Positions 27,531 through 39,502 are shown, counted from the stretch's first letter. The stretch: 64,000 bases of DNA from Streptomyces scopuliridis RB72 (GCF_000718095.1 NZ_JOEI01000005.1:550010-614009); one strand, 5' to 3'. Notes: generated from the letters alone by a model not told the origin. Translations and numbers: made by a program.

Positions 27531-28730
27531 CTAAGTGAAGGCAGGGGTCCCTGCCGGAAGGGCGCTCTCCAGAAGCGTCGCATCGCCCATCTCGCTGAGG
27601 ACGAGGGCGAGCGCGCCGAGCACCTCGGCCCGGCTGCCGAGCGCCCCGGGGAGCACCGACAACTGGCGCGCCGCGCTGGGGATCGCGTACCGGGAGACGG
27701 ACTCGCGTATCGGCCCGAGCACCAGCTCACCAGCCTCCGCCAGATCCCCGCCGAGCACCACCCGGCTGGGGTTCAGGAGATTGCACAGATTCGCCACGCC
27801 GCTGCCGATGTGGCGGCCGACATCGGCGACCACCCGGCGGCAGCCCGGATCGCCCTCGCGGGCGAGCTGGACGACGCGCTCCATGGTGAGGTCCACGCCG
27901 TGGCTGGACTGGAGCAGCGGCAGTACGTAGCGGGCCGCCGTGAAGGTCTCCAGGCAGCCGCGGTTGCCGCAGCGGCAGACGGGGCCCGACTCGTCGAGGG
28001 TGATGTGCCCGATCTCACCGGCCGTACCGCCGGGGCCGCGGTAGATCTGGCCGGCTATCACCAGCCCGGCGCCGACCCCGCTGGCGACCTTGATGTAGGC
28101 GAGGTCCTTGACCCCGCGACCACTCCCCCAGACCAGCTCGCCGAGGGCGCCGAGGTTGGCGTCGTTGTCGACGTACACGGGTACGCCGAGCCGCCCGGCC
28201 AGCTCGTCGCTGGGGTTGATGCCGGTCCAGCCGGGGAGGATCGAGGTGGAGCCGAGCGTGCCCGACTCGACGTCTATCGGCCCGGGGACGCCGAGGCCGA
28301 CTCCGATCACCTTCTGACGGCTGACGCCGGTGGTGACGATCAGCCGCTCGACGAGTTCCTCGGCCCGGCCGAAGCCCTGGGCGGACGAGGCGTCCACATC
28401 GAGGGGCTCCGACTCCTCCGCGAGCACCTGGTGGGCGAGATTGCCGATCGCCACGCGCAGATGCGTATGGCCGAAATCCACCCCGATGACGGTGCCCGCG
28501 TCCCCGCTGAGCGAGACGCTGCGGGCCCGGCGGCCCCCGGCCGAGGTGGGCGTGACCTGGACGGTCCCGCCGTCCTTCAGCTCACGGACGATATTGGACA
28601 CCGTGGCCGCCGACAGGCCCGTGCTTCTGGCGATCTCCGCCTGGGTGAGCGAACCGGCCATACGCACCGCGCGTACGACCCGTTCGAGGTTGGCCCGGTG
28701 CAGCGACGACTGCGACCCCGGAGTCTCCAC
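27531..28730 (-). CDS. rok7B7: ROK-family transcriptional regulator Rok7B7
   Basis: A 399-residue repressor/activator of the ROK family with a GTG start. An N-terminal winged helix (about residues 12-70, SLTQAEIARSTGLSAATVSNIV) precedes a sugar-kinase-like domain with VIGVDFGHTHLRVAIGN, the ROK signature GTAGEIGHITLDE and the zinc motif CRCGNRGCLE. It lies between ngcEFG and xylFGH on the same strand, as rok7B7 (SCO6008) does in S. coelicolor, where it is reported to control xylFGH and to influence carbon catabolite control and antibiotic production. The sugar effector is not visible from sequence. Confidence 0.88.
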   Translation of the reverse strand: METPGSQSSLHRANLERVVRAVRMAGSLTQAEIARSTGLSAATVSNIVRELKDGGTVQVTPTSAGGRRARSVSLSGDAGTVIGVDFGHTHLRVAIGNLAHQVLAEESEPLDVDASSAQGFGRAEELVERLIVTTGVSRQKVIGVGLGVPGPIDVESGTLGSTSILPGWTGINPSDELAGRLGVPVYVDNDANLGALGELVWGSGRGVKDLAYIKVASGVGAGLVIAGQIYRGPGGTAGEIGHITLDESGPVCRCGNRGCLETFTAARYVLPLLQSSHGVDLTMERVVQLAREGDPGCRRVVADVGRHIGSGVANLCNLLNPSRVVLGGDLAEAGELVLGPIRESVSRYAIPSAARQLSVLPGALGSRAEVLGALALVLSEMGDATLLESALPAGTPAFT

Positions 28731-28886
28731 GACTCATCCACTCCCGCCCTTGGCAGGCGGCACGACCACCGCCCCCGGCCGGGGCCGCGCCAATGAGACC
28801 CCGACGTATCTCCAACTTGTGAACCCTAAGCTCAGCCCTCGGGGCGCCTCCCCGTCAAGACCTTGAGCGATGGGAACACGGCGAAC

Positions 28887-28912
28887 CGCCCGCCGACCGG
28901 GGTCGACGGGCG
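28887..28912 (-). terminator. Terminator after ngcG
   Basis: Arms CGCCCGCCGACC and GGTCGACGGGCG pair with one mismatch, 34 bases past the ngcG stop. It separates the ngc operon from rok7B7. Confidence 0.6.
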
Positions 28913-28945
28913 ATTCGTCCGGATCTCGGTCCCGGAACGGACGGG

Positions 28946-29881
28946 CTACTTCAGCGCGCCGGCCGTCAGTCCGGCCACCACCTGACGCTGGAAGATGATG
29001 TACGCGGCGAGCACGGGCAGCATCGCCATCACCAGCCCGGCGAAGAGACCGGACCAGTCCCCCTTGTACCCCTGGCTGACGGCGAGCTGCACCAGCCCCT
29101 GGGAGAGGACCTTGTTGTCCGGGTCGGTGTTGAGCACCGTGGGCAGCAGGTACTGGTTCCACTGCCCGAGGAAGTTGAAAATGCCGACGCTGATCAGACC
29201 CGGCTTGGCCATCGGCAGCATCACCTGGAAGAAGGTCCGGGTGTGCGAGGCCCCGTCGATGATCGCCGCTTCCGCCACCGAGGTCGGCAGCGTTCTGAAG
29301 AACGAGGTCAGGAAGAAGACCGTGAACGGCAGCGAGTAGGCGATGTAGACGAGGATCAGACCGTGGATCGTGTTCAGCAGGCCCATGTTGTTCATGACAT
29401 AGAACAACGGGACCAGCGCGAGGATGATCGGGAAGCTCATCCCGCCGATGAACAAGTAATAGATGAACCGGTTCCCGGGGAACTCGAAGCGGGCCAGTAC
29501 GTACGCGGCCATCGAGCCGAGCAGCAGCGTGCCGGCCAGTGAACCCGCCACCACCAGAACGGTGTTGAGGAAGTAGTCGCTCATATGCGCCTGGGTCCAG
29601 GCGCGCGACCAGTTCTCGAAGTGCAGCGTGTCCGGCAGCGACCACGGGGAGGTGAAGATCGACTTGTCGTCCTTGAAGGACGTCATGACCGCCCACAGCA
29701 GCGGCATCGCGACCAGGAAGGCCCAGATGACGAGCACGCCGTGGGAGAAGACATTGAGGACGCCGCCGGTCTTCGACTCCTTGTCGGGCGGGGCGGCCGT
29801 CTTGGTCACGGCGGGCCGGGTCCGTACGGCGTCGGCCGGCGGAGGCGTGTCGGCGGGGGGAGGGGTCTCAGTGGTCTTCAT
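28946..29881 (-). CDS. ngcG: ABC transporter permease NgcG
   Basis: A 311-residue MalG-type permease with a Pro/Thr-rich cytoplasmic N-terminus (about 45 residues), six membrane segments and the EAA loop SVAEAAIIDGASHTRTFFQ that docks the ATPase. Its ATG overlaps the ngcF TGA by one base (TGATG). With NgcF it forms the channel of the GlcNAc/chitobiose importer; the ATPase is not encoded here and in Streptomyces is supplied by the shared MsiK. The assignment rests on order and on the close match of the binding protein to NgcE. Confidence 0.85.
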   Translation of the reverse strand: MKTTETPPPADTPPPADAVRTRPAVTKTAAPPDKESKTGGVLNVFSHGVLVIWAFLVAMPLLWAVMTSFKDDKSIFTSPWSLPDTLHFENWSRAWTQAHMSDYFLNTVLVVAGSLAGTLLLGSMAAYVLARFEFPGNRFIYYLFIGGMSFPIILALVPLFYVMNNMGLLNTIHGLILVYIAYSLPFTVFFLTSFFRTLPTSVAEAAIIDGASHTRTFFQVMLPMAKPGLISVGIFNFLGQWNQYLLPTVLNTDPDNKVLSQGLVQLAVSQGYKGDWSGLFAGLVMAMLPVLAAYIIFQRQVVAGLTAGALK

Positions 29882-30804
29882 CAGAACTCCAGCCGCTCAC
29901 GTCGACCCAGCCGCATCACGACGGCGGCGAAGGCCAGCGTGACGAGGAGGAGGGCGACACCGATCGTGGTCGCATAGGCAGCCTGACCGTCACGGAATGC
30001 CTTCTGGTAGACGAGCAACGTCAGCACATTGGTGGAATCGGCGGGACCGCCCGGTCCCACGGTCATGATCTGGACGACCGCGAAGGACTCCGCGCCCAGG
30101 GCGAGGATGCCCATATAGACCCAGCCGGACTGCACCGTGTCCCACAGCAACGGGAGGGTGATCCGGAAGAAGGTGGTGAAGCGGCTCGCGCCGTCCAGCA
30201 GCGCCGCCTCGTAGAAGTCCTTCGGGATGGAGGCCATGCCCGCGGAGAAGAGGACCACGAAGAAGCCGGTCGTACTCCACACCAGGACGGCCATCACACA
30301 CCAGAGCGCGAGCTTCGGATCGCCCAGCCACTCCGGCTTCACGCTGTCCAGACCGACCGCGCTGAGCGCGGAGTTGATGGCGCCGCTGTTCGGGTTGTAC
30401 GCGAACTGGAAGAGCAGGGCGACGATCGCGATCGAGAGCACTTGCGGAAAGAAGTAGACGATCTTGTAGAACGAGGATCCGCGGACCCCCGAGATGGCCG
30501 CCCCCTTCCGGCCGCGCCCGCCGACATTCAGCATGAAGGCGAAGAACAGCGCGAGACCGAGGACCACCACGGGCAGCAGGAGCGCGAAGGTCAGACTGTG
30601 CTGGAGGGAACTCCAGAAGGTGTCGTCATCGAGCATCCGGGTGTAGTTGTCGAAGCCCACCATCGTGAAGTCAGGGCTGAGACCGGTCCAGTCCGTGAAC
30701 GAGTAATAGATGGACTGGATGAATGGCCATACGACAAAGAGCGCGTATAGCGCCAGGGGGAATACCAGAAACCCCACAATGAACCGGTATTTGCCGTGCT
30801 GCAT
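29881..30804 (-). CDS. ngcF: ABC transporter permease NgcF
   Basis: A 307-residue MalF-type permease with six membrane segments and the EAA-type loop DFYEAALLDGASRFTTFFR. The first segment (VGFLVFPLALYALFVVWPF) and the FTDWTGLSPDFTMVGFDNY loop are typical of carbohydrate uptake permeases of the CUT1 class. It pairs with NgcG and receives sugar from the lipoprotein NgcE. It is separated from ngcE by a 106-base gap holding a hairpin. Confidence 0.85.
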   Translation of the reverse strand: MQHGKYRFIVGFLVFPLALYALFVVWPFIQSIYYSFTDWTGLSPDFTMVGFDNYTRMLDDDTFWSSLQHSLTFALLLPVVVLGLALFFAFMLNVGGRGRKGAAISGVRGSSFYKIVYFFPQVLSIAIVALLFQFAYNPNSGAINSALSAVGLDSVKPEWLGDPKLALWCVMAVLVWSTTGFFVVLFSAGMASIPKDFYEAALLDGASRFTTFFRITLPLLWDTVQSGWVYMGILALGAESFAVVQIMTVGPGGPADSTNVLTLLVYQKAFRDGQAAYATTIGVALLLVTLAFAAVVMRLGRRERLEF

Positions 30805-30872
30805 GTCTCCCGACCCCGAATCTCCGGCGGGTACCGCCGTGCTGCCCTGGGGGGCCCGTGCGACGGGCCGGA

Positions 30873-30899
30873 ACCGGAAGCCCCGGCGGGGCCTCCGGT
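30873..30899 (-). terminator. Intercistronic hairpin between ngcE and ngcF
   Basis: A 12-bp stem with one A-C mismatch and a 3-base loop lies in the ngcE-ngcF gap. Like the xylF-xylG hairpin it would favour binding protein over permeases. Confidence 0.6.
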
Positions 30900-30910
30900 C
30901 ACTTCCACTC

Positions 30911-32356
30911 CTACTGGTGCTTGTAGTGCTTGATGGAGCTGTCCTTGGCCGTCGCGTCCGCGAACTCCTGACACTTCTTGACGGCCTCGGCCGGTGTCAT
31001 GCGCCCGGCCATCAGCTCGCCGAGCACCCCCACACCGATCTTCTGCTTCTGCAGCTCCACGTACCAGTCCTGGAGCCGCGGGTTGAGCACATTGGCGCCC
31101 GCCTTGGCGAGCGCGTCGACCCCGGCCTGCAGCGCGGTGGACAGGCTGAGGCCGTCCGTGCCGCCGTTGAAGGAACTCAGCGACTTGACCTTGGAGGTGA
31201 AGTTCTTCGAGGACTCCTCGCTCAGCATGATGCGGAGCTGCTCCATACCGCCGTCCGGGTTCTTGGCGTTGGCCGGCACGATGAACGGCTCACCGCCGGA
31301 CGCCCAGAGCGCGCCGAACGGAAGCTTGTCCGAGCTGTCCAGGCTGGACGGCGCGGCCACCTTCATCTGGAAGTCCTTCGGCGTGGTCTTCGCCGCCTCG
31401 TTCTCCACCCAGGACCCGTTCGGGATGAACAGCGCCTTGCCCTCGGTCCACGCGGTCTGCGACTGGATGTGGTCGAGACCCGGGGTGCCCTGGAGGATAT
31501 ACCCCTTCTTGTACAGCTCGAAGTACGCCTCGAAGGCGGACTTCACGGCCGGGTGCTTCCAGGCGTTGGGCTCCAGGTTGTCAATGGCGTCGAGGACCTC
31601 GCGGCCACCGATCTTGCCGATGAACGGGTAGAGCGAGAAGGGGATGTAGTACGGGTACTTGCCCGCGTATGTCCAGCCCGCGATGCCCTTCTTCTTGGCC
31701 TTCGCGCAGAGGGCCAGCATCGCGTCCCAGTCCTCGGGGTACTGCGCGTCGAGCTTGTCCAGCGCGGTCTGCGAGTACCACACGCCGTACACGGTGTACG
31801 CGTAGTACATGATCCACACCGGATCACCGTCCAACTGCCCCATCTCCAGGACACCAGGCCGCAGCGTGTCGCGGACCTTCTTGGCCGGGTCGTCGAAGGA
31901 GGGGGCGTCCATCAGGGGCGTGAGGTCGGCGAGTTGCTTCTTGCCGGCGAGAACACCCATGTCCATCTGCTCGGCGCCCGAGTTGTCGATCAGGTCGGGC
32001 GGGGTGCCGCCGTTGAAGCGCGGCTGGAGCTCGGACTGGATCTTCTGGGTCGGGGTGAACTTCACCTTCGCGTCGGGGAACGCCTTCTCGTACCCCTTGA
32101 CGGCGTCCGTCGCGTACTCCGTTCCGAATCCGCCGTCGAACAGGACGAAGTCGAGAGGCGCGCTCGCGTTCACCCCGAGCGGGTTCTTCTCGGTCGCCTT
32201 GCCCTTCTCGACCTTCTTGTCGCTCCCGCTGTCGCTGCTGGCACACGAGGCCAGGAAGCTCATCGTCGGGACGGTGATCAGACCGATCGCGGCGGACCGC
32301 TTGATCACATCACGACGGCCAAGGCCCTCGCTGTTCTGAGCGGAGGTGGATCCCAT
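30911..32356 (-). CDS. ngcE: GlcNAc/chitobiose-binding lipoprotein NgcE
   Basis: From the ATG at 32356, with GAGGA seven bases before it, the protein has 481 residues. The N-terminus has a twin-arginine signal (GLGRRDVIKRSAAIG) that ends in a lipobox (SFLASC), so it is exported folded and lipidated. The mature part is a CUT1-type solute-binding protein (LQPRFNGGTPPDLIDNSGAEQ; WTEGKALFIPNGSW). The tandem with two permeases matches ngcEFG of S. olivaceoviridis and S. coelicolor, where NgcE binds N-acetylglucosamine and N,N'-diacetylchitobiose. The frame is open upstream to 32707, but those residues are not signal-like. Confidence 0.88.
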   Translation of the reverse strand: MGSTSAQNSEGLGRRDVIKRSAAIGLITVPTMSFLASCASSDSGSDKKVEKGKATEKNPLGVNASAPLDFVLFDGGFGTEYATDAVKGYEKAFPDAKVKFTPTQKIQSELQPRFNGGTPPDLIDNSGAEQMDMGVLAGKKQLADLTPLMDAPSFDDPAKKVRDTLRPGVLEMGQLDGDPVWIMYYAYTVYGVWYSQTALDKLDAQYPEDWDAMLALCAKAKKKGIAGWTYAGKYPYYIPFSLYPFIGKIGGREVLDAIDNLEPNAWKHPAVKSAFEAYFELYKKGYILQGTPGLDHIQSQTAWTEGKALFIPNGSWVENEAAKTTPKDFQMKVAAPSSLDSSDKLPFGALWASGGEPFIVPANAKNPDGGMEQLRIMLSEESSKNFTSKVKSLSSFNGGTDGLSLSTALQAGVDALAKAGANVLNPRLQDWYVELQKQKIGVGVLGELMAGRMTPAEAVKKCQEFADATAKDSSIKHYKHQ

Positions 32357-32473
32357 GCTCAAGTCCTCGCCTTCTCCAGGACTCAGGCGGTGTACCGGTC
32401 GCCCGTCCTTCTCTTCTGAGGCGAAGGGCCCCGCCACCGCGGTCAAATGTAGCTGGGTCATGCGGAATTGCCG

Positions 32474-32503
32474 TGCTTGATCGTGCTCGATCGCGCTCGA
32501 TCG
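32474..32503. repeat. Three 10-bp tandem repeats upstream of ngcE
   Basis: TGCTTGATCG, TGCTCGATCG and CGCTCGATCG follow one another without gaps. The 10-base period puts each copy on the same DNA face, between the DasR-like site and the ngcE start. Confidence 0.6.
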
Positions 32504-32523
32504 CATCGCTTGGGCGGACGCCG

Positions 32524-32539
32524 ACAGGTATAGTCCACT
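32524..32539. promoter_or_regulatory. Candidate DasR-responsive element upstream of ngcE
   Basis: Read on the minus strand, AGTGGACTATACCTGT matches the DasR element consensus A(C/G)TGGTCTAGACCA(G/C)T at 13 of 16 positions. DasR is the GntR-type GlcNAc-sensing repressor of chitin and aminosugar genes, so control of an aminosugar importer is expected. The site lies 168 bases before the ngcE ATG. Confidence 0.55.
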
Positions 32540-32690
32540 TCCCGCCGACGGGGCAAGATCGAAAGCAGGTTTGGACGGCAGTCTTTCCCGAGTTGAGACC
32601 TCGTGGATATCTGAGCCGGGTGTGTACTCATTCGACCACCTCGGTCTCTTCAGAATGAGCCATTCCGAACACGCCATCCCGGCAACACCC

Positions 32691-32721
32691 TTGACACCAC
32701 CCGACACTTGGCCCCTACTGG
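32691..32721 (+). promoter_or_regulatory. Candidate promoter of the GH92 gene
   Basis: A perfect -35 hexamer TTGACA (32691-32696) is followed after 19 bases by TACTGG, a weak -10. Transcription would start near 32727, just before a palindromic operator. Confidence 0.35.
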
Positions 32722-32735
32722 ACCCTGCGCTTCTC

Positions 32736-32755
32736 GTTTGACAACGTTGTCCAAC
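32736..32755. promoter_or_regulatory. LacI-type operator upstream of the GH92 gene
   Basis: The core GACAACGTTGTC is a perfect 12-bp palindrome with the central CG typical of LacI-family operators. The flanks GTT and AAC extend it to 20 bases with one mismatched pair. It lies 26 bases before the start codon, in a repressing position. No LacI-family gene is found in the window. Confidence 0.6.
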
Positions 32756-32781
32756 TTGGTACGCAGGACGAAAGGCTCGGT

Positions 32782-35700
32782 ATGCGGCAGAGAACCGGAC
32801 CCCGGCGCAGACAATGGCATACGGCCGCCCTGGTGGCGGCCGCCTCGCTGCTCGTCGTAACAGCGCAGTCGGCAGCTATAGCACAACCCGCTCAACCGAA
32901 GTCGGCGGAAAGGGAATTCGCCTCCTCCTTCGAGGCGGACGAACCCCAGCCGGACTGGCGCAATACCGTCGAAGTGGGACCCGGTGGAGAGAAACGGGCA
33001 TCCGGTGTCGATGGCGGCTTCACCAACGGAATCCCGGGCAATGTCACCGACCGGGTCGTGGAGCTGCGCGCGAGCGGCGAGAACACGGGCGGCGGTGAGA
33101 CCAAGGAGAACCTCGTCGACGTCCAGTCGGCCACGAAGTGGCTGGCGTTCGAGCCCACCGCCTGGATCGAGTTCGATCTCGACGAGCCCGTCAAGGTCGT
33201 CACCTACGCGCTGACCTCGGCGAACGACCATGCCGAGCGCGACCCCAAGGACTGGACGCTCCAGGGCTCCGCCGACGGCAAGGAGTGGAAGGAGCTGGAC
33301 TCCAGGAAGGGCGAGACCTTCTCGGAGCGGTTCCGGACAAAGTCGTACGATGTCGCGGCCCCGGCCGCCTACCAGCACTTCCGGCTGGACATCACGGCGA
33401 ACAACGGCGCCTCCGACGCGACGCAACTCGCCGACGTGCAGTTCTCCGACGGGGATACGAGCACCCCCGCGCCCCAGGACATGCGCACCCAGGTGGACCG
33501 CGGCCCCTCCGGCTCCCCCACCGCCAAGGCGGGCGCCGGGTTCACCGGTACGAGGGCGCTGAAGTACGCCGGTACGCACCAGCCGGACGGGCGGGCGTAC
33601 TCGTACAACAAGATCTTCGACGTCCAGGCGCCCGTGCGGCGCGACACCGCGCTCTCGTACCGGATCTACCCGTCCCTCCCGGAGACGGATCTGAACTATC
33701 CGGCCACGAACGTCTCGGTCGATCTCGCCTTCACCGACGGCACCTATCTGAGCGATCTGAAGGCGACCGACGCGCACGGCGGGCTGCTGACCCCGCAGGG
33801 CCAGGGCGACGCCAAGCGGCTCTATGTCAACCAGTGGAACCAGGTGGACGCCCGGATCGGCGCCGTAGCGGCCGGCAAGACCGTCGACCGGATCCTGGTG
33901 GCGTACGACTCCCGTACGGGCCCGGCGAAGTTCCAGGGCTGGATCGACGACATCAGCCTGGCGCCCAAGGCGGCCGAGAAGCGGCTCGCGCATCTGTCGG
34001 ACTACGCCTCCACCACGCGCGGCACCAACTCCAGCGGCTCCTTCTCGCGCGGCAACACCTTCCCCGCGACCGCCGTGCCGAACGGCTTCAACTTCTGGAC
34101 GCCGGTGACCAACGCCGGTTCCACGAGCTGGCTCTACGAGTACAGCCGCGCCAACAACGCCGCCAATCTGCCGACCGTGCAGGCGTTCAGCGCGAGCCAT
34201 GAGCCGAGCCCCTGGATGGGCGACCGGCAGACCTTCCAGCTGATGCCGTCGGTGGCCGCCGAGACGCCCGAGGCGTCCCGTACGGCGCGAGCGCTGCCCT
34301 TCCGGCACGAGAACGAGATCGCGAAGCCGCACTACTACGGCGTGACCTTCGAGAACGGTCTCAAGACCGAGATGACCCCGACCGACCACGCGGCGATGAT
34401 GCGGTTCACCTATCCCGGTGATAACGCCAGCATGGTGTTCGACAACATCTCCAACGCGGGCGGCCTCACCCTCGATCCGGCGACCCGTTCCTTCTCCGGC
34501 TTCTCCGATGTCAAGAGCGGACTGTCGACCGGCGCGACGCGGCTCTTCGTATACGGCGTCTTCGACGCGCCCGTCACCGCGAGCGGCAAGCTCTCCGGCG
34601 GCGGGGGCTCCGATGTCACCGGTTATCTGCGCTTCGACGCCGGCAAGGACCGTACCGTCACACTGCGGCTGGCGACTTCTCTGATCAGCCTCGACCAGGC
34701 GAAGAAGAACCTCTCCGACGAGATCCCCGCCGCCACCCGCTTCGAGCGGGTCAAGGACCGGGCGCAGAGCGCCTGGGACGACATCCTGGGACGGGTGGAG
34801 GTCGAGGGCGCGGACCACGACCAGCTGACCACGCTCTACTCCAGCCTCTACCGGCTGTATCTGTATCCCAACTCCGGTTTCGAGAACACCGGTACGAAGT
34901 CCCGCCCGAAGCAGCAGTACGCCAGCCCGTTCTCGCCGCAGACCGGGCCCGACACCCCGACGCACACCGGCGCGAAGATCGTCGACGGCGAGGTGTACGT
35001 CAATAACGGCTTCTGGGACACCTACCGCACGACCTGGCCCGCGTACTCCTTCCTCACCCCGAAGAGGGCGGGCGAACTGGTGGACGGCTTCGTCCAGCAG
35101 TACAAGGACGGCGGCTGGATCTCCCGCTGGTCCTCCCCCGGCTACGCGGATCTGATGACGGGCACCAGCTCGGACGTGGCCTTCGCCGACGCCTATGTCA
35201 AGGGTGTCGACTTCGACGCGGAGGCGGCGTACGAGGCGGCGCTGAAGAACGCGACCGTCGTGCCGCCCCGTTCGGGTGTGGGCCGCAAGGGCATGGAGAC
35301 GTCCCCGTTCCTCGGCTACGCCTCCACGGAGACCCATGAGGGCCTGTCCTGGTCGCTGGAGGGCTACCTCAACGACTACGGCCTGTCGAAGATGGGCGAG
35401 GCGCTCTACAAGAAGACGAAGAAGGAGCGGTACAAGGAGGAGTCCGACTACTTCCGCAACCGCGCCCAGAGCTATGTCTCGCTCTTCGACTCCAAGGCCG
35501 GATTCTTCCAGGGCCGTAACCTCAAGGGCGACTGGCGGGTCCCCTCCGACTCGTTCGACCCGAGGGTGTGGGGGTACGACTACACCGAGACGAACGCGTG
35601 GGGCTACGCGTTCACGGCGGTCCAGGACAGCCGCGGGCTCGCCAACCTCTACGGCGGACGCCCCGGTCTCGCGGACAAGCTGGACACGTACTTCTCGACG

Positions 35701-36621
35701 CCCGAGACGGCCGGCCCCGAGTTCGTCGGCTCGTACGGCGGTGTCATCCACGAGATGACGGAGGCACGCGACGTACGGATGGGGATGTACGGCCACTCCA
35801 ACCAGGTCGCCCACCACGCCGCGTACATGTACAACGCGGCCTCGCAGCCCTGGAAGACCCAGGAGAAGGTGCGCGAGGTCCTGGGGCGGCTGTACGTCGG
35901 CAGCGAGATCGGCCAGGGCTACCACGGTGACGAGGACAACGGCGAGCAGTCGGGGTGGTACCTCTTCTCCGCGCTCGGCTTCTATCCGCTCGTGATGGGC
36001 AGCGGGGAGTACGCGATCGGCTCGCCGCTCTTCACCAAGGCGACCGTCCATCTGGACAACGGGCGCACGCTGGTCGTCAAGGCGCCGAAGAACAGCGACA
36101 AGAACATCTACGTCCAGGGTCTGAAGGTCAACGGCAAGCCCTGGAACTCCACGGCGCTCCCGCACGATGTACTGGCGCGCGGCGGCCAGTTGGAGTTCGC
36201 GATGGGCCCGAAGCCGTCGTCCTGGGGCACGGGTGAGAACGCGGCGCCGGTCTCGATCCAGCAGGACGACAAGGCGCCCTCCCCGCGCACGGACGTCCTG
36301 ACCGCGTCGGGCCCGCTCTTCGACAACTCCTCCGGCACGTCGGCGCCGGCCGAGTCCGTGGAGCTGCCGGTGGCGTCGGCCACGAAGGCGGTCCAGTACA
36401 CCCTGACGTCGTCCACTGCGGCGAAGGCCCCGGCCGGCTGGACACTCCAGGGCTCGGCGGACGGCACGACCTGGCGCACCCTGGACACGCGCGCGGACCA
36501 GTCCTTCGGCTGGGACCGGCAGACCCGGGTCTTCACGGTCACCGAACCCGGTACGTACGCGAAGTACCGGCTGGTGAGCGACGCTCCGTCGACCCTGGCG
36601 GAGGTGGAGCTGCTGCGGTAG
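32782..36621 (+). CDS. Secreted GH92 alpha-mannosidase with F5/8-type carbohydrate-binding domain
   Basis: A 1279-residue protein. A basic, hydrophobic signal peptide (about residues 1-35) is followed by a discoidin (F5/8, CBM32-like) domain near residues 95-225, recognisable from DPKDWTLQGSADGKEW. The GH92 catalytic region runs from about residue 385 to 1170, with GDEDNGEQSGWYLFSALGFY near residue 1049, the segment holding the acidic catalytic residues. A second, truncated F5/8-like unit (PAGWTLQGSADGTTW) closes the protein. GH92 enzymes are Ca2+-dependent exo-alpha-mannosidases acting on N-glycans or mannans. It is exported and diverges from ngcE. Linkage preference (1,2, 1,3 or 1,6) is not predictable here. 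Confidence 0.88.
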   Translation: MRQRTGPRRRQWHTAALVAAASLLVVTAQSAAIAQPAQPKSAEREFASSFEADEPQPDWRNTVEVGPGGEKRASGVDGGFTNGIPGNVTDRVVELRASGENTGGGETKENLVDVQSATKWLAFEPTAWIEFDLDEPVKVVTYALTSANDHAERDPKDWTLQGSADGKEWKELDSRKGETFSERFRTKSYDVAAPAAYQHFRLDITANNGASDATQLADVQFSDGDTSTPAPQDMRTQVDRGPSGSPTAKAGAGFTGTRALKYAGTHQPDGRAYSYNKIFDVQAPVRRDTALSYRIYPSLPETDLNYPATNVSVDLAFTDGTYLSDLKATDAHGGLLTPQGQGDAKRLYVNQWNQVDARIGAVAAGKTVDRILVAYDSRTGPAKFQGWIDDISLAPKAAEKRLAHLSDYASTTRGTNSSGSFSRGNTFPATAVPNGFNFWTPVTNAGSTSWLYEYSRANNAANLPTVQAFSASHEPSPWMGDRQTFQLMPSVAAETPEASRTARALPFRHENEIAKPHYYGVTFENGLKTEMTPTDHAAMMRFTYPGDNASMVFDNISNAGGLTLDPATRSFSGFSDVKSGLSTGATRLFVYGVFDAPVTASGKLSGGGGSDVTGYLRFDAGKDRTVTLRLATSLISLDQAKKNLSDEIPAATRFERVKDRAQSAWDDILGRVEVEGADHDQLTTLYSSLYRLYLYPNSGFENTGTKSRPKQQYASPFSPQTGPDTPTHTGAKIVDGEVYVNNGFWDTYRTTWPAYSFLTPKRAGELVDGFVQQYKDGGWISRWSSPGYADLMTGTSSDVAFADAYVKGVDFDAEAAYEAALKNATVVPPRSGVGRKGMETSPFLGYASTETHEGLSWSLEGYLNDYGLSKMGEALYKKTKKERYKEESDYFRNRAQSYVSLFDSKAGFFQGRNLKGDWRVPSDSFDPRVWGYDYTETNAWGYAFTAVQDSRGLANLYGGRPGLADKLDTYFSTPETAGPEFVGSYGGVIHEMTEARDVRMGMYGHSNQVAHHAAYMYNAASQPWKTQEKVREVLGRLYVGSEIGQGYHGDEDNGEQSGWYLFSALGFYPLVMGSGEYAIGSPLFTKATVHLDNGRTLVVKAPKNSDKNIYVQGLKVNGKPWNSTALPHDVLARGGQLEFAMGPKPSSWGTGENAAPVSIQQDDKAPSPRTDVLTASGPLFDNSSGTSAPAESVELPVASATKAVQYTLTSSTAAKAPAGWTLQGSADGTTWRTLDTRADQSFGWDRQTRVFTVTEPGTYAKYRLVSDAPSTLAEVELLR

Positions 36622-36660
36622 CGACGACGCCGCCGCGGCACTGACCGACGGCTGAACGGC

Positions 36661-36701
36661 GAGGGCCGTGCCCCGTACTCTCCGTACGGGACACGGCCCT
36701 C
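36661..36701. terminator. Convergent terminator between GH92 gene and acnA
   Basis: A 17-bp stem (10 bp outer, 7 bp inner, one C-A bulge pair) with a 5-base loop stands between the two facing stop codons. Confidence 0.85.
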
Positions 36702-36720
36702 GATTCCGTCGCGGCGCCGC

Positions 36721-39501
<2,781 letters not shown>

Positions 39502-39502
39502 C

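Noticed and set aside
23949..32356. A single very long transcript from ngcE to xylH
   Set aside because: A terminator follows ngcG and operators precede xylF, so at least two transcription units are more likely.
32650..36165. 1171-residue open frame antisense to the GH92 gene
   Set aside because: Composition is Arg/Val/Leu-rich without motifs, and the plus-strand frame is a complete GH92 enzyme with signal peptide.
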